This document shows, piece by piece, positions 11,286 through 21,524 of a stretch of 64,000 nt of DNA; position 1 is the stretch's first letter; each line of letters starts with the position of its first letter. Made by a program: the position numbers and the translations under genes. The notes beneath the pieces were generated by a model. It saw only the letters and a list, made by a program, of their open reading frames with translations. It did not search any database and was not told where the DNA came from. The stretch is from Pseudomonas fragi (lineage in GTDB: Bacteria > Pseudomonadota > Gammaproteobacteria > Pseudomonadales > Pseudomonadaceae): positions 1,736,001 through 1,800,000 of the forward strand of contig NZ_LT629783.1 in assembly GCF_900105835.1 (NCBI RefSeq), given 5' to 3'.

Positions 11286-11465
11286 TGGCGTGTCTCGACA
11301 ATCCGTGAGCGGCAACCCTTGAGCAGGGCCACACAGCAAAGAGCGAGATTATATCTGGTAAATCGAGCCATTGCAGCCGCATGAACAGCCAGAAGCCCCT
11401 AAATGCATCATAAATATTGGACGATTACAAGCCATCGACCAGACAGCTTCTACCCGCCACCTTGT

Positions 11466-11825
11466 TCAACCCACGAATACCTGCTGCGCCATCCCCTGGG
11501 GACCGCGCGCCCTCTTCAATAAATGCATCACACAAACGACCCGAATAAACCCGCTGAAGTTTTTCACCCCGCCATGCCGCAAGTGAACCTCCAGATCGAT
11601 ATAAGACAGTAGCGTGTTGATTGAACAGTTGTTGATATGTGAGATATCGGCCAAAACCTCCCAGTACACTTCCTCAAGGCGCAAACAAGTGGCAAAGCCA
11701 TTCAATCGCACTGAGCGCGACAAGGGCCGGGCCAGCGTCATGCCAAAGTCCAGTATCACAGGATCGACCCTGACTCTTTGCAGTAATCGGCAGCCGGTAT
11801 TTTCTTGCTGAATCAATCGTCCCAT
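11466..11825 (-). CDS. Ribbon-helix-helix domain protein (RHH_4 type)
   Basis: 119 residues from ATG 11825 (GGAG lies 9 nt upstream). The segment RSVRLNGFATCLRLEEVYWEVLADI...CSINTLLSYIDLE...FSGFIRVVCVMHLLKR fits the RHH_4 family pattern: beta-strand SVRLNG..T.LRLE, then two helices, then a C-terminal S.FIRV..... helix. Such proteins are probable DNA-binding dimers of unknown target. It is monocistronic with a weakly conserved N-terminal extension of about 30 residues. A second member of the same family is at 48.1-48.4 kb. Confidence 0.65.
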   Translation of the reverse strand: MGRLIQQENTGCRLLQRVRVDPVILDFGMTLARPLSRSVRLNGFATCLRLEEVYWEVLADISHINNCSINTLLSYIDLEVHLRHGGVKNFSGFIRVVCVMHLLKRARGPQGMAQQVFVG

Positions 11826-12561
11826 CGTAAAGCACTCCATTGCGCATCATTGGATTTGATCAATCTTTTTCAAAGAATTTGCCTCATCAAACGACATGTA
11901 AAAATTCTTATCCAGCGGATCAAACCCGCAAATCTGTAGGAGCGCTCTCGGTACGAGCGACGAATATCGACAGGCGCAAACGCGGCGCACGACGACCGCC
12001 CAGCACTCGCAACAACGGCAGCAACAACGCCCTTCTATCAAGACCTGAACGTTGCCTCCATTAATCTTGTCGACGGCAAACGTATGCATTTACCGAACGA
12101 TGCCAATGCCAGGCGGCCCGATACTTTGGATAGCCAGGTAAAGCCGGGCATGAAGAGCAAGAACTGCCAACCCCGTGATTGCGTCCGGCACAAGGGACAA
12201 AGGCTTTGACGACAAGTGGTTGCCCCTGCGCGCACTTATGGCCCTCACGGCTCACGTTATCAGAGAGCAGCGTTCCTATAACTACAAGACGGGAGGACTA
12301 CACACGTCTAAAACAAGGCTTTCGTAAAATGCAGAAATCGCCCAAACCTCAGCAAGCAGTCGCGCTCACCGATAGCTCTTTACGCTTAATTTGAGTAGGC
12401 CCGAGCTTTGCTGTTAAATTGGCAGCGTGTTGCCCAATTTTCGCCTCTGGCGAGGGCGCATAGGCTGATGAACTCGCGTGTCCAGCGCCTCCATTTTTTT
12501 CTGAAGCGAACCGTGCGCAGTCAGCTCTTCCTTGCGATCTATCTTAATGTGAGTCATTGAA
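11826..12561. other. 736-bp stretch without a convincing gene
   Basis: Only short frames occur here, on both strands, and none has family-like sequence with a good ribosome site. The part around 11935-11960 (GTAGGAGCGCTCTCGGTACGAGCGACG) resembles a decayed REP unit. The rest could hold the promoter of the cold-shock-domain gene or a decayed gene. I see no further structure. Confidence 0.5.
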
Positions 12562-13164
12562 ATGTTGAAAATCGTCCACCTGATAACGGGTGCAGCGGCT
12601 TTGCTGCTGTCCTTTATTCCCAGCCTGCAACCCGAAGCCTTACCTTACCTCCAACATCCTGATGCCCTTTACCTGGCTTTTTTTGGCCTGCTGAACCTGA
12701 CACTGGCCCCAGTTATTCCGTTCTGGAATAAAGGTCCGCGTCACCAACTGCAAAACCTGGTCAGCGCCCTGCTGGTGCTTTCCGTGGTCCTGCAAACACT
12801 GACCCTGTTCGGCCTTCTGCTGCCGATCGGTGATCAGCCCGCTGTACTGCTCGGCCTTACGCCTGCTGTGATTGCCGTGCTGCTGCATCTTGCTGTCAGC
12901 TTCTACAAGTCTTCACCTTCGTCATCCTCGCACAGCTATGACATGACCAACCGCGATACGGGGACGGTCAAATGGTTCAACACTTCAAAGGGTTTCGGCT
13001 TTATTTCGCGAGATTCCGGCGATGATATTTTTGTCCACTTTCGCGCCATCCGTGGCGAAGGCCACCGGGTTTTGGTGGAAGGGCAACGGGTCGAGTTCTC
13101 GGTCATGAACCGCGACAAGGGCCTGCAGGCCGAAGACGTGATCGCCGCACTGCCGCGCCGCTGA
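12562..13164 (+). CDS. Membrane protein with C-terminal cold-shock domain
   Basis: 200 residues in two parts. Residues 1-118 hold about four hydrophobic helices ([81 protein letters not shown]). After a Ser-rich linker, residues 130-198 are a full cold-shock domain with both RNA-binding motifs: [15 protein letters not shown] (RNP1-type KGFGFI) and DIFVHFRAI (RNP2-type VHF). Cold-shock domains bind single-stranded RNA/DNA; tethering one to the membrane is an inference from the fusion. It is followed by a bidirectional terminator shared with slyX. Confidence 0.88.
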   Translation: MLKIVHLITGAAALLLSFIPSLQPEALPYLQHPDALYLAFFGLLNLTLAPVIPFWNKGPRHQLQNLVSALLVLSVVLQTLTLFGLLLPIGDQPAVLLGLTPAVIAVLLHLAVSFYKSSPSSSSHSYDMTNRDTGTVKWFNTSKGFGFISRDSGDDIFVHFRAIRGEGHRVLVEGQRVEFSVMNRDKGLQAEDVIAALPRR

Positions 13165-13173
13165 TTCAAGCCT

Positions 13174-13215
13174 GAAAAAAACCGCGATCAGCCTGGCTGA
13201 ATCGCGGTTTTTTTA
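13174..13215. terminator. Bidirectional terminator between the cold-shock gene and slyX
   Basis: Strong hairpin AAAACCGCGAT...ATCGCGGTTTT with an A run on one side and a T run on the other, located between convergent genes. Confidence 0.88.
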
Positions 13216-13231
13216 TGCCTGCATAAAACCA

Positions 13232-13444
13232 TCAATAATGCGGTGGCGGAGCCTCTTCTTCAAAAGACTCGAACTGCCCGCCCATTTCCTCCTGGCGCTT
13301 GAGCAAGGCAGCCATCTGCATCTGCAGACGGTCCACTGCGTTCTGCTGGGCAACCAGCACATCATTCAATGCCTGAATGGTGTCATCCTGAAAAGCCAGG
13401 CGGCTCTCAAGGTCCATCACTCGCGCTTCAAGCGTCACGATCAA
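13232..13444 (-). CDS. slyX: SlyX family protein
   Basis: 70-residue coiled-coil protein of unknown function, conserved in gammaproteobacteria. It shows a heptad pattern throughout the first 50 residues ([20 protein letters not shown]) and the usual Pro-rich C-terminal end APPPHY. Its start overlaps the stop of the HIT gene by 4 bp, so the two are translationally coupled. Confidence 0.92.
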   Translation of the reverse strand: MIVTLEARVMDLESRLAFQDDTIQALNDVLVAQQNAVDRLQMQMAALLKRQEEMGGQFESFEEEAPPPHY

Positions 13445-13893
13445 CCCTCCGAAAAAATGAAACTGGCGTCAAGCTCCGACGCCAGCCTGTCGCGCACAGC
13501 ACGCACCTGCGCCGGCGTATAGGGCCTGGCCGGGTGCTTGCCCCATACCGGCCCTGGCCATGCCACGTCAGCCTGGTAACGAACAATCACATGCATGTGC
13601 AACTGACTGACCACATTACCCAGGGTGGCCACATTCATTTTATCCGCGCCGAACAACGCTTTCAGCACCCGCGCCAAAGCGGTGGTCTCAGCCCACATGC
13701 GTTGCTGGTCGGCGTCATCCAATTGAAACAGTTCGGTTATACCCTCGCGCCGCGGCACCAGGATAAACCAGGGGTAATTCGAATCGTTGGAAAGCAGCAA
13801 GCGGCACAAGGGGAAGTCCCCTATCAGCCAGGTATCCTCTTGCAGACGTGTATCCAAAGCGAACACTGGGAGCTCTCCTGTTTGACCGTTCAT
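13441..13893 (-). CDS. HIT-family nucleotide-binding protein
   Basis: Histidine-triad fold; members hydrolyse or transfer nucleotidyl groups, substrate unknown here. From the ATG at 13893 ([20 protein letters not shown]) the product has 150 residues, a typical size. The active-site region reads [14 protein letters not shown]: the triad positions are Q-L-H-M-H, so the first His is Gln while the central (nucleophile) and third His remain. The frame stays open upstream to 14094 but that part looks non-coding. Confidence 0.88.
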   Translation of the reverse strand: MNGQTGELPVFALDTRLQEDTWLIGDFPLCRLLLSNDSNYPWFILVPRREGITELFQLDDADQQRMWAETTALARVLKALFGADKMNVATLGNVVSQLHMHVIVRYQADVAWPGPVWGKHPARPYTPAQVRAVRDRLASELDASFIFSEG

Positions 13894-14649
13894 TTCAGCA
13901 CAACCCGGCACCCGATGAGACTCACCGCAGGCCAGATGACAGAAACCAAGGATACCCTTGATTGTGCCCGGCTTCACCTCGCCAGCCCGACATGCTCGGG
14001 CAAAAGGCCGCTTGGCACGGTCAATCAACAGCATTCGGACACTTGTGCACCAAAACTGCACAAAACGAATGTTTTTAGTGCGCCAAAACGTCACCTACCA
14101 CCCCAGCAGGTGTTAACCGGTAACGCTTTAAGCGCACTTGCGCCGCAAGAAAGACTTCTTGCAACAAAACACAACATCCCAAGCCCAGCCTTATCGCCGT
14201 TCGACCCAAGCAAGATCAGGCCTCATAGCTCAAAAACGCAGAAGATGATTTATTTTTCATCTACCAAAGCATTTGAGCATGCTTGTTGCATAGACCCTTC
14301 TCACAGTCGCCAGGCCCGCGCAGGAGCACAACGGTCTGACGATAAATAACAATAGCTGAACCGTAGGAATTTGGAGTTTTCATTGTAGGCAATACGAAAC
14401 CACCCATATGCCAAACACTGAAAACAGCACTGAATAGATGCTGAGAAATGGCTCTAAGCTGCGCGCTTGCGACATGTGGAGGGCAATTTGCGACATAGCT
14501 GTAAAGAAGCTGAAAGGTTATGAGAGCAAGTATCGCCAACATTGCCGGCGTGATATAAGTTTGCGCCGACACAAAAAGAAAGAGCCGCCCAGATAATAAT
14601 TCAGGTGGGACGGCAGTACTCTTCCTAAAAACCAAAGGAGCAAATCACG
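13894..14649. other. 756-bp intergenic region upstream of the porin gene
   Basis: Divergent spacer between the HIT/slyX pair and the porin gene. A 124-codon minus frame at 14261-14635 has no recognisable features and I do not call it. The last 70 bp hold an imperfect dyad (GCCGCCC...GGGACGGC, about 14583-14613) and a good ribosome site (AAAGGAGCAAATCACG) for the porin. A long regulatory leader is usual for OprD-family genes. Confidence 0.5.
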
Positions 14650-15933
14650 ATGCGCGTGATGAAGTGGAGCATGATCGCCCTGGCTGTATCAGCCGGTACT
14701 ACTCAGTTCGCAATGGCCTCGTCCCAGGACGACGCAAAAGGTTTCGTTGAAGACAGCACGCTGACTTCCAAAACCCGCATGCTGTACATGAACCGTGACT
14801 TCCGTAACGGTGCTGGGAACAAGCAGCAGGCCGACGGCTCGTTCAAAAGCGGCTACCGTGAAGACTGGGGCCTGAGTGAATTGCTCAACTACCAGTCCGG
14901 CTTCACCCAAGGCACCATCGGTGTCGGTGTTGATGCGTTCGCAATGGGTACTGCACGCCTGGACGGCGGTGCTGGTCGTCAAGGCAACGGCCTGTTCGCC
15001 AGCAAGAGCGACGGTTCTCCGGAAGATACCCAAGGCAAAATCGGCGGCGCGGTCAAGTTCCGCCTCTCCGACACTGAACTGAAGTACGGCAACCAGTTCG
15101 TCGCCAGCCCGGTGTTCTCCACTGACGACAGCCGCCTGCTGCCAGAAGTTGCGACCGGTACCCTGATCACCAGCAAGGAAATCAAAGGCCTGGAGCTGAC
15201 CGCAGGTCGCTTCACCGCCCTGAGCTCCCAGACTGGCATGGCGCGTGACAGCATCAACGGCAAAGGCGAACCAGGCCTGACTGCTGCCAACATTGCTGGC
15301 GCAACCTACCAGTTCACTGACAACTTCGTCGGTGGCCTGGCGGCTTCCGATGTTGATGACTACTTCAAGAAGCAGTACATCAACCTGAACTACACCCTGC
15401 CGATCGCAGAGACTCAAGCCCTGAACTTCGACTTCAACGGCTACAGAACCTCGAGCCAGGGCCAGGAACTAGCCGGCGACGTTGACAACAAAATCTGGAG
15501 CCTGGCAGCTGCCTATAGCCTGGGCGCCCACAAGTTCACCATCGCTCACCAGCGCTCCACCGGTGACAGCGCTTACTACTACGGCGTAGACGGCGGCGGC
15601 ACCATTTTCCTCGCCAACTCCGTGCAATACTCCGACTTCAACCAGCGTGACGAACGCTCCTGGCAGGGTCGCTACGACCTGAACATGGCCAGCTATGGCG
15701 TGCCAGGCCTGAGCTTCATGGCTCGCTACGTCAAGGGTGACAACATCTCCACCACTGACGGCGAAGGCAAAGAGCACGAGTTCGACTTCGAGACCAAATA
15801 CGTGCTGCAAGAAGGCCCGGCCAAGGACCTGTCTCTGCGTCTGCGTAGCGCGGTTTACCGCACTACCAGCAACAACGGCAATGACGTTAACGACGTACGC
15901 CTGATTGCTGAATACCCACTGAACATCTTGTAA
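14650..15933 (+). CDS. OprD-family outer-membrane porin
   Basis: Substrate-selective outer-membrane channel (OprD/OccD-OccK superfamily: basic amino acids, small carboxylates). The 427-residue product has a signal peptide ending at QFAMA and the family start AKGFVEDSTLTSKTRMLYMNRDF. Repeated amphipathic strands follow (FTQGTIGVGVDAFAMGTARLD; TWSLAAAY-type segments; IFLANSVQYSDFN), then the C-terminal strand RLIAEYPLNIL. Similarity to OprD/OprE/OprQ is clear; the substrate cannot be assigned. It sits next to slyX/HIT, as oprD does in other pseudomonads as I recall. Confidence 0.92.
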   Translation: MRVMKWSMIALAVSAGTTQFAMASSQDDAKGFVEDSTLTSKTRMLYMNRDFRNGAGNKQQADGSFKSGYREDWGLSELLNYQSGFTQGTIGVGVDAFAMGTARLDGGAGRQGNGLFASKSDGSPEDTQGKIGGAVKFRLSDTELKYGNQFVASPVFSTDDSRLLPEVATGTLITSKEIKGLELTAGRFTALSSQTGMARDSINGKGEPGLTAANIAGATYQFTDNFVGGLAASDVDDYFKKQYINLNYTLPIAETQALNFDFNGYRTSSQGQELAGDVDNKIWSLAAAYSLGAHKFTIAHQRSTGDSAYYYGVDGGGTIFLANSVQYSDFNQRDERSWQGRYDLNMASYGVPGLSFMARYVKGDNISTTDGEGKEHEFDFETKYVLQEGPAKDLSLRLRSAVYRTTSNNGNDVNDVRLIAEYPLNIL

Positions 15934-15974
15934 TCACGGCCTTCGGGCACTGTTTACAACACTCTGTTTAGTGA

Positions 15975-16012
15975 AAGCCACGCACCTGTCTCAGGGCGTG
16001 GCTTTTTATTGC
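15975..16012 (+). terminator. Terminator of the porin gene
   Basis: Hairpin GCCACGC...GCGTGGC followed by TTTTTATT, 40 bp past the stop codon. Confidence 0.82.
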
Positions 16013-16127
16013 CTGAAATAAAAGCAAGTTATATAGCAAGCTAACTAACAAGATCAAATGCAATTAATTATCAGTTGTTCCGAGTTGACCCACTCTTGCA
16101 CGCACACCTGTAAACCCAAGTGGCAAA

Positions 16128-16164
16128 AACAATTAAAGGGGCTTTCGCCCCTTTAATTGTTTGC
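16128..16164 (-). terminator. Terminator of the mscS gene
   Basis: Perfect 13-bp stem CAATTAAAGGGGC/GCCCCTTTAATTG with a 4-nt TTTC loop, about 40 bp past the mscS stop; A/T-rich flanks on both sides could make it bidirectional. Confidence 0.75.
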
Positions 16165-16201
16165 CTTTACCTGACTCAAGTGTCAGGTGCCGTTATCGGC
16201 A

Positions 16202-17044
16202 TTATTGCGCAGCCACTTCCTGAACCACGCGAACAACACGCTGCGGGAAAGGAATATCTACCCCTTGCGCTTTCAAGCGATCGCGCGAGTGCTCGTTAAA
16301 CATAAACAGCACGTCCCAGTAATCCGGGGTATTGACCCAAACACGCAGCGACATGGTAATCGCACTGTCGCCCAGGGCAGTCACCACAACGACCGGAGCC
16401 GGCTGCTTCAGTACCCGAGGGTCATCGGCCAGCGACAGCAGCACTTCACGCACCTTTTGCAGGTCCGCCTCGTAGTCCACACCCACATCAAACACCACCT
16501 TGCGCGTCGGCTGACGGTTGTAGTTGGTGATAATGCCGTTGGACAGATTGCCGTTTGGCACGATGACGGTCTTGTTGTCACCGGTACGCAGCACGGTATG
16601 GAAGATCTGAATACTGTCGACCGTCCCGCTTACGCCTTGCGCTTCGATCCAGTCACCGATCTTGAACGGGCGGAACAACAGAATCAGCACCCCGCCGGCA
16701 AAGTTCGCCAGGCTGCCCTGCAGTGCCAGGCCAATGGCCAGGCCTGCCGCACCGATGGCCGCAACAAACGAGGTGGTCTGGATGCCGATCATCGAGGCCA
16801 CGCTGACAATCAGCAGCACCTTGAGGATGATATTGGCCAGGCTGCTGATAAAACCTTGCAGGGCAAGATCAGCCTTGCGCATGGCCAGCAACTGCCCGAT
16901 CTTGGTGGTCAGGCGATTGATCAACCACCAGCCCACCGCCAGTGTCACCAATGCCAGCAGCACACGGCTGCCGTATTCCATGATCATCGGGATCCAGGCT
17001 TGTGAGGCCTTGATCAATTGATCCACTTCAGTGTTCAAATCCAT
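16202..17044 (-). CDS. mscS: Small-conductance mechanosensitive channel, MscS family
   Basis: Inner-membrane tension-gated channel that releases solutes on hypo-osmotic shock. The 280-residue product has three N-terminal transmembrane helices within about residues 20-125. TM3 is glycine/alanine rich (SFVAAIGAAGLAIGLALQGSLANFAGGVLI), as expected for the MscS pore. A beta domain starting PFKIGDWIEAQGVSGTVDSI and an alpha/beta vestibule follow. The length matches E. coli MscS. Confidence 0.93.
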   Translation of the reverse strand: MDLNTEVDQLIKASQAWIPMIMEYGSRVLLALVTLAVGWWLINRLTTKIGQLLAMRKADLALQGFISSLANIILKVLLIVSVASMIGIQTTSFVAAIGAAGLAIGLALQGSLANFAGGVLILLFRPFKIGDWIEAQGVSGTVDSIQIFHTVLRTGDNKTVIVPNGNLSNGIITNYNRQPTRKVVFDVGVDYEADLQKVREVLLSLADDPRVLKQPAPVVVVTALGDSAITMSLRVWVNTPDYWDVLFMFNEHSRDRLKAQGVDIPFPQRVVRVVQEVAAQ

Positions 17045-17180
17045 TTACGTCTCCTCGCGCCAATACCCGGCAGCGTCAGTAATTCAGCAAAACGATAAAG
17101 CAGCCCTGGCCGCTAAATCGTTTGCGCAGCGCCCAGGAAAATCGGACGTCAATGAGCCCCATAGGTTCCCAGGCCTGTGA

Positions 17181-17666
17181 TCAGTCGCGGAAGTTGTTGA
17201 ACTGCAGCGGCATGTCGAACGTCTTGGCACGCAGTGCAGCAATGGCCTCTTGCAGATCATCACGCTTCTTGCCGGTGATGCGCACCTGCTCGCCCTGGAT
17301 GGCGGCCTGAACCTTGAGCTTGGCATCCTTGACATGGGCGACGATTTTCTTCGCCAGCTCTTTATCAATGCCTTCCTTGAGCACGGCTTCCTGCTTCATC
17401 AATTTGCCCGATGCATAAGCATCCTTGACCTCAAGGCACTGAACGTCGATCTTGCGCTTGACCAGGGCCAGCTTGAGGATCTCGATCATTGCTTCAAGCT
17501 GGAAGTCGGCTTCGGCGGTCAGGTTGACCGTCAGATCCTTTTCCTTGAACTCAAAAGTGCCTTTGCCCTTGAGGTCATAACGACGATCCAGCTCCTTGAC
17601 GGCGTTCTCGACGGCGTTGGTGACTTCGTGCTTGTCCAGTTCGGATACCACGTCGAACGACGGCAT
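17181..17666 (-). CDS. yajQ: YajQ family cyclic-di-GMP-binding protein
   Basis: 161 residues from the ATG at 17666 ([19 protein letters not shown]), which has GGAG 9 nt upstream. The fold has two RRM-like domains; Xanthomonas and Pseudomonas homologues bind cyclic di-GMP. Family signatures include [18 protein letters not shown] and the C-terminal [20 protein letters not shown]. It is monocistronic and divergent from the PanE-like gene. Confidence 0.94.
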   Translation of the reverse strand: MPSFDVVSELDKHEVTNAVENAVKELDRRYDLKGKGTFEFKEKDLTVNLTAEADFQLEAMIEILKLALVKRKIDVQCLEVKDAYASGKLMKQEAVLKEGIDKELAKKIVAHVKDAKLKVQAAIQGEQVRITGKKRDDLQEAIAALRAKTFDMPLQFNNFRD

Positions 17667-17749
17667 GTAATTTTCTCCAATAATAAAGGGCGCGCTCAAC
17701 ACAGATGGAGCACGCCTGGCCTGACAGTTAAAATGCGCGGGCATTATAG

Positions 17750-18736
<987 letters not shown>

Positions 18737-18782
18737 AGCCCGCGCTACCCTGCCTGCATATTCTTGTCCAGACGGCCCTCCC

Positions 18783-20819
18783 ATGCCCTTGCGCCAGCGC
18801 CTTGAAAACCTTCCGGTAGGCCAGAAGTTGCTGGCCGCCCTGCTCATCCTGCTGGCTGCCGTATTGTTGGTGGCCAATTTGACATTTATCAGCGTGGCGT
18901 ACTGGATCTCCCATGAGAGCACCGCCCCGCAGGCCCTGCAGACACTGGGGCAACTGACGTCCGAGCCGGAACTGATCGTCCATGCCCTGGACTCGCCGCA
19001 AAGCGCCAAAGCCCTGCTCAATGAAATCGGCAGCTACGCCCCCCTGCGCGCAGCGGCCATCTATGACAGCGCGGGTAACCTGCTGGTGCAGTTGCAGCAT
19101 GGCGAACACTTGCCCCTGCCGGAGCACTATCGCCAGCTTGAGGCCTGGAGCCTGACCGAGCTGCGCAGCCATCAAGTGACACGCCTGCACCACGGCGACC
19201 AGCCCCCCGGGCATTTGCTGTTGATCGCCAGCAGCGAACTGCCCATGGCCTTCTATACCGGCACCTTGACTGCCAGCCTGGGCATTCTGTTATTCAGTGT
19301 TTTACTCTGGTTTGTGGTAGCCCGGCAGATCAAGCGCCTGATTACCCAACCCATTCACCGCCTTGAAGAGTTGTCCCGCCAGGTGACCCGCGAAGAGAAT
19401 TACGCATTGCGTGCCGCGCCGGGCAACAACGACGAAATCGGCAGCCTGGCCGAAGCGTTCAACACCATGCTGTCGCGCATCGAAGTCCGCGATCAAGAGC
19501 TCAAGCGCGCACGTGACGAGGCCCGCCAGGCGTACGATCAAGCGCAGTCGCTGGCTGAAGAAACCCGCAACACCAATCGCAAACTGGAACTGGAAGTACA
19601 GGTACGCAGCAAAATAGAGAAGAAACTCACCGGCTTTCAGAACTATCTCAACTGCATCATCGACTCCATGCCTTCGGCGCTGATCGCACTGGACGAACAG
19701 CTCTATGTGACCCAGTGGAACCAGGAAGCCAGCGCCCTTTCGGGCACGCAACTGGATGAAGCGTTGAACAAACCCATAGAGCTGGCTTTTGCTCCTCTCA
19801 AGCCCTTCCTGCCGCAACTCAAGGACACGATTGAGCAGCATCAGGTGGCAAAAATTGAACGGGTTACCTGGACCCAGGGCGAAGATGCCCGCCACTATGC
19901 CTTGACCTTTTACCCGCTTATGGGCGGCGGTGGACGCGGCGTGGTAATCCGCATCGATGACATCACCCAGCGCCTGTCGCTGGAAGACATGATGGTGCAA
20001 TCAGAAAAAATGCTGTCCGTTGGTGGCCTGGCTGCCGGCATGGCTCACGAAATCAACAATCCGTTGGGAGCCATCCTGCATAACGTGCAGAACATTCGCC
20101 GGCGCCTGTCGAGCGACTTGCCCAAGAATATCGAACAAGCCGAACAGACCGGCATCGACCTGGAGGTGGTCAATCACTACCTGCAGGCCCGGGAAATCCC
20201 GCAGCTGCTTGATGGCATTCAACAGGCCGGTGCACGCGCCGCGAAAATCGTCACCCATATGCTCAGCTTTAGCCGGCGCAGCAATCGGCAGATGAGCCCC
20301 TGTGATCTGTCGGCCCTGATTGATCAGGCTCTGGACATCGCCAGCAATGATTTCGACTTGACCATTGGCTTTGACTTTATGGGGCAAGCCATTGTCCGCC
20401 AGTTTGACCCGCAACTGGGGCCTGTTCCCGGTATCCCCAACGAACTGGAGCAGGTATTGCTCAACCTGCTGAAGAACGCCGCCCAGGCCATTCATCAACG
20501 TGCCGACCAGAGCGAGCCGGGGCGCATAACCCTGCGCACCAGACTCAACCCGCCCTGGGCGGAAATACAAGTCGAGGACAACGGCGTCGGCATGCCCGAG
20601 GCTGTACGCAAACGAATTTTCGAACCCTTCTTCACCACCAAGGAAGTTGGCCAGGGCACGGGGCTTGGTCTGTCCGTGTCGTACTTCATCATTACCAACA
20701 ACCACAAGGGCCAAATGGAAGTTCACTCGACCCAGGGCCAAGGCACCTGCTTTACCCTGCGCCTGCCTTTGGCCGGCAACCAGCTGGCCTCCCCCGAACC
20801 TACCAAGGTGGAACTGTAA
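18783..20819 (+). CDS. PAS-containing sensor histidine kinase
   Basis: Membrane two-component sensor of 678 residues. TM1 is at about 17-39 and TM2 at 160-180, flanking a 120-residue periplasmic sensor domain. HAMP follows at 181-233, a coiled coil at 234-285 and PAS at about 288-395. The HisKA domain carries the phosphoacceptor His422 (LAAGMAHEINNPLGAI); the ATPase boxes are NLLKNAAQAI, DNGVGM and GTGLGLSVSYF. No response regulator lies beside it (the next gene is a cobalamin adenosyltransferase), so its partner is encoded elsewhere. The input signal is unknown. Confidence 0.92.
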   Translation: MPLRQRLENLPVGQKLLAALLILLAAVLLVANLTFISVAYWISHESTAPQALQTLGQLTSEPELIVHALDSPQSAKALLNEIGSYAPLRAAAIYDSAGNLLVQLQHGEHLPLPEHYRQLEAWSLTELRSHQVTRLHHGDQPPGHLLLIASSELPMAFYTGTLTASLGILLFSVLLWFVVARQIKRLITQPIHRLEELSRQVTREENYALRAAPGNNDEIGSLAEAFNTMLSRIEVRDQELKRARDEARQAYDQAQSLAEETRNTNRKLELEVQVRSKIEKKLTGFQNYLNCIIDSMPSALIALDEQLYVTQWNQEASALSGTQLDEALNKPIELAFAPLKPFLPQLKDTIEQHQVAKIERVTWTQGEDARHYALTFYPLMGGGGRGVVIRIDDITQRLSLEDMMVQSEKMLSVGGLAAGMAHEINNPLGAILHNVQNIRRRLSSDLPKNIEQAEQTGIDLEVVNHYLQAREIPQLLDGIQQAGARAAKIVTHMLSFSRRSNRQMSPCDLSALIDQALDIASNDFDLTIGFDFMGQAIVRQFDPQLGPVPGIPNELEQVLLNLLKNAAQAIHQRADQSEPGRITLRTRLNPPWAEIQVEDNGVGMPEAVRKRIFEPFFTTKEVGQGTGLGLSVSYFIITNNHKGQMEVHSTQGQGTCFTLRLPLAGNQLASPEPTKVEL

Positions 20820-20821
20820 AC

Positions 20822-21403
20822 ATGGGCTTTCGCTTATCGAAAATCTACACCCGTACCGGCGACAAAGGCGAAACAGGGCTTGGCGACGGCCGCCGCGTTC
20901 CCAAGGATCACCCGCGTATAGAGGCCATCGGCGAAGTCGATACGCTTAACAGCCAGCTCGGCCTGCTGCTGGCCGGGCTTATTGAGCACAGTGCCCAGAA
21001 TCCGGGCCTTGGCGAGCTGATTGAAGTGCTTGAGCCTTGTCAGCACCGCTTGTTTGACCTGGGCGGGGAACTGGCAATGCCCGAATATCAGGCGCTCAAC
21101 AATATTGAAATCGAGCGCCTTGAAACCGCAATCGATCGCTGGAACGAAGAGCTGGGGCCACTTGAGAATTTCATTCTGCCCGGCGGTTCGAGCCTGATCG
21201 CCCAAGCCCATGTATGCCGTAGCCTGGCGCGCAGTGCCGAACGCCGCTGCCAGCAACTCAATGCACTTGAGCCACTGGCAGGCGTGGGGCTGGCGTATAT
21301 CAATCGTTTATCTGACTTGCTGTTTGTCGCCGCGCGCCTGATTGCCAGGCGCCAGGGAATAGCTGAAATCCTGTGGCAAGCGGCGGCCAAGCCGAAGGCC
21401 TGA
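20822..21403 (+). CDS. PduO-type ATP:cob(I)alamin adenosyltransferase
   Basis: Makes adenosylcobalamin from cob(I)alamin and ATP. The 193-residue product carries the PduO-type signature YTRTGDKGETGLGDGRRVPKD at about 9-29. It also has EVDTLNSQLGL, the C-terminal motif ARSAERRC and a YINRLSDLLFVAAR helix. It starts 2 bp after the kinase stop, so the two are likely cotranscribed, though no functional link is evident. Confidence 0.92.
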   Translation: MGFRLSKIYTRTGDKGETGLGDGRRVPKDHPRIEAIGEVDTLNSQLGLLLAGLIEHSAQNPGLGELIEVLEPCQHRLFDLGGELAMPEYQALNNIEIERLETAIDRWNEELGPLENFILPGGSSLIAQAHVCRSLARSAERRCQQLNALEPLAGVGLAYINRLSDLLFVAARLIARRQGIAEILWQAAAKPKA

Positions 21404-21419
21404 CGATCAGGCACAGAAC

Positions 21420-21508
21420 TTGTGGGAGCTGGCCTGCCTGCGATAAAGGCACCGCGCTCAGGCAGGTACATCGCAGTGATGCCATCGCGAGCAAGCCCGC
21501 TCCCACTG
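21420..21508. repeat. REPIN (inverted REP pair), left unit degenerate
   Basis: Right unit 21481-21507 (GCCATCGCGAGCAAGCCCG...) matches the window's main REP type; the left unit 21421-21446 (TGTGGGAGCTGGCCTGCCTG) is diverged. It lies between convergent genes. Confidence 0.8.
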
Positions 21509-21524
21509 GGTTTTGTGCAGTTTT

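Noticed and set aside
14261..14635. 124-codon minus frame upstream of the porin
   Set aside because: No ribosome site, no recognisable motif, and it covers the expected porin regulatory region.
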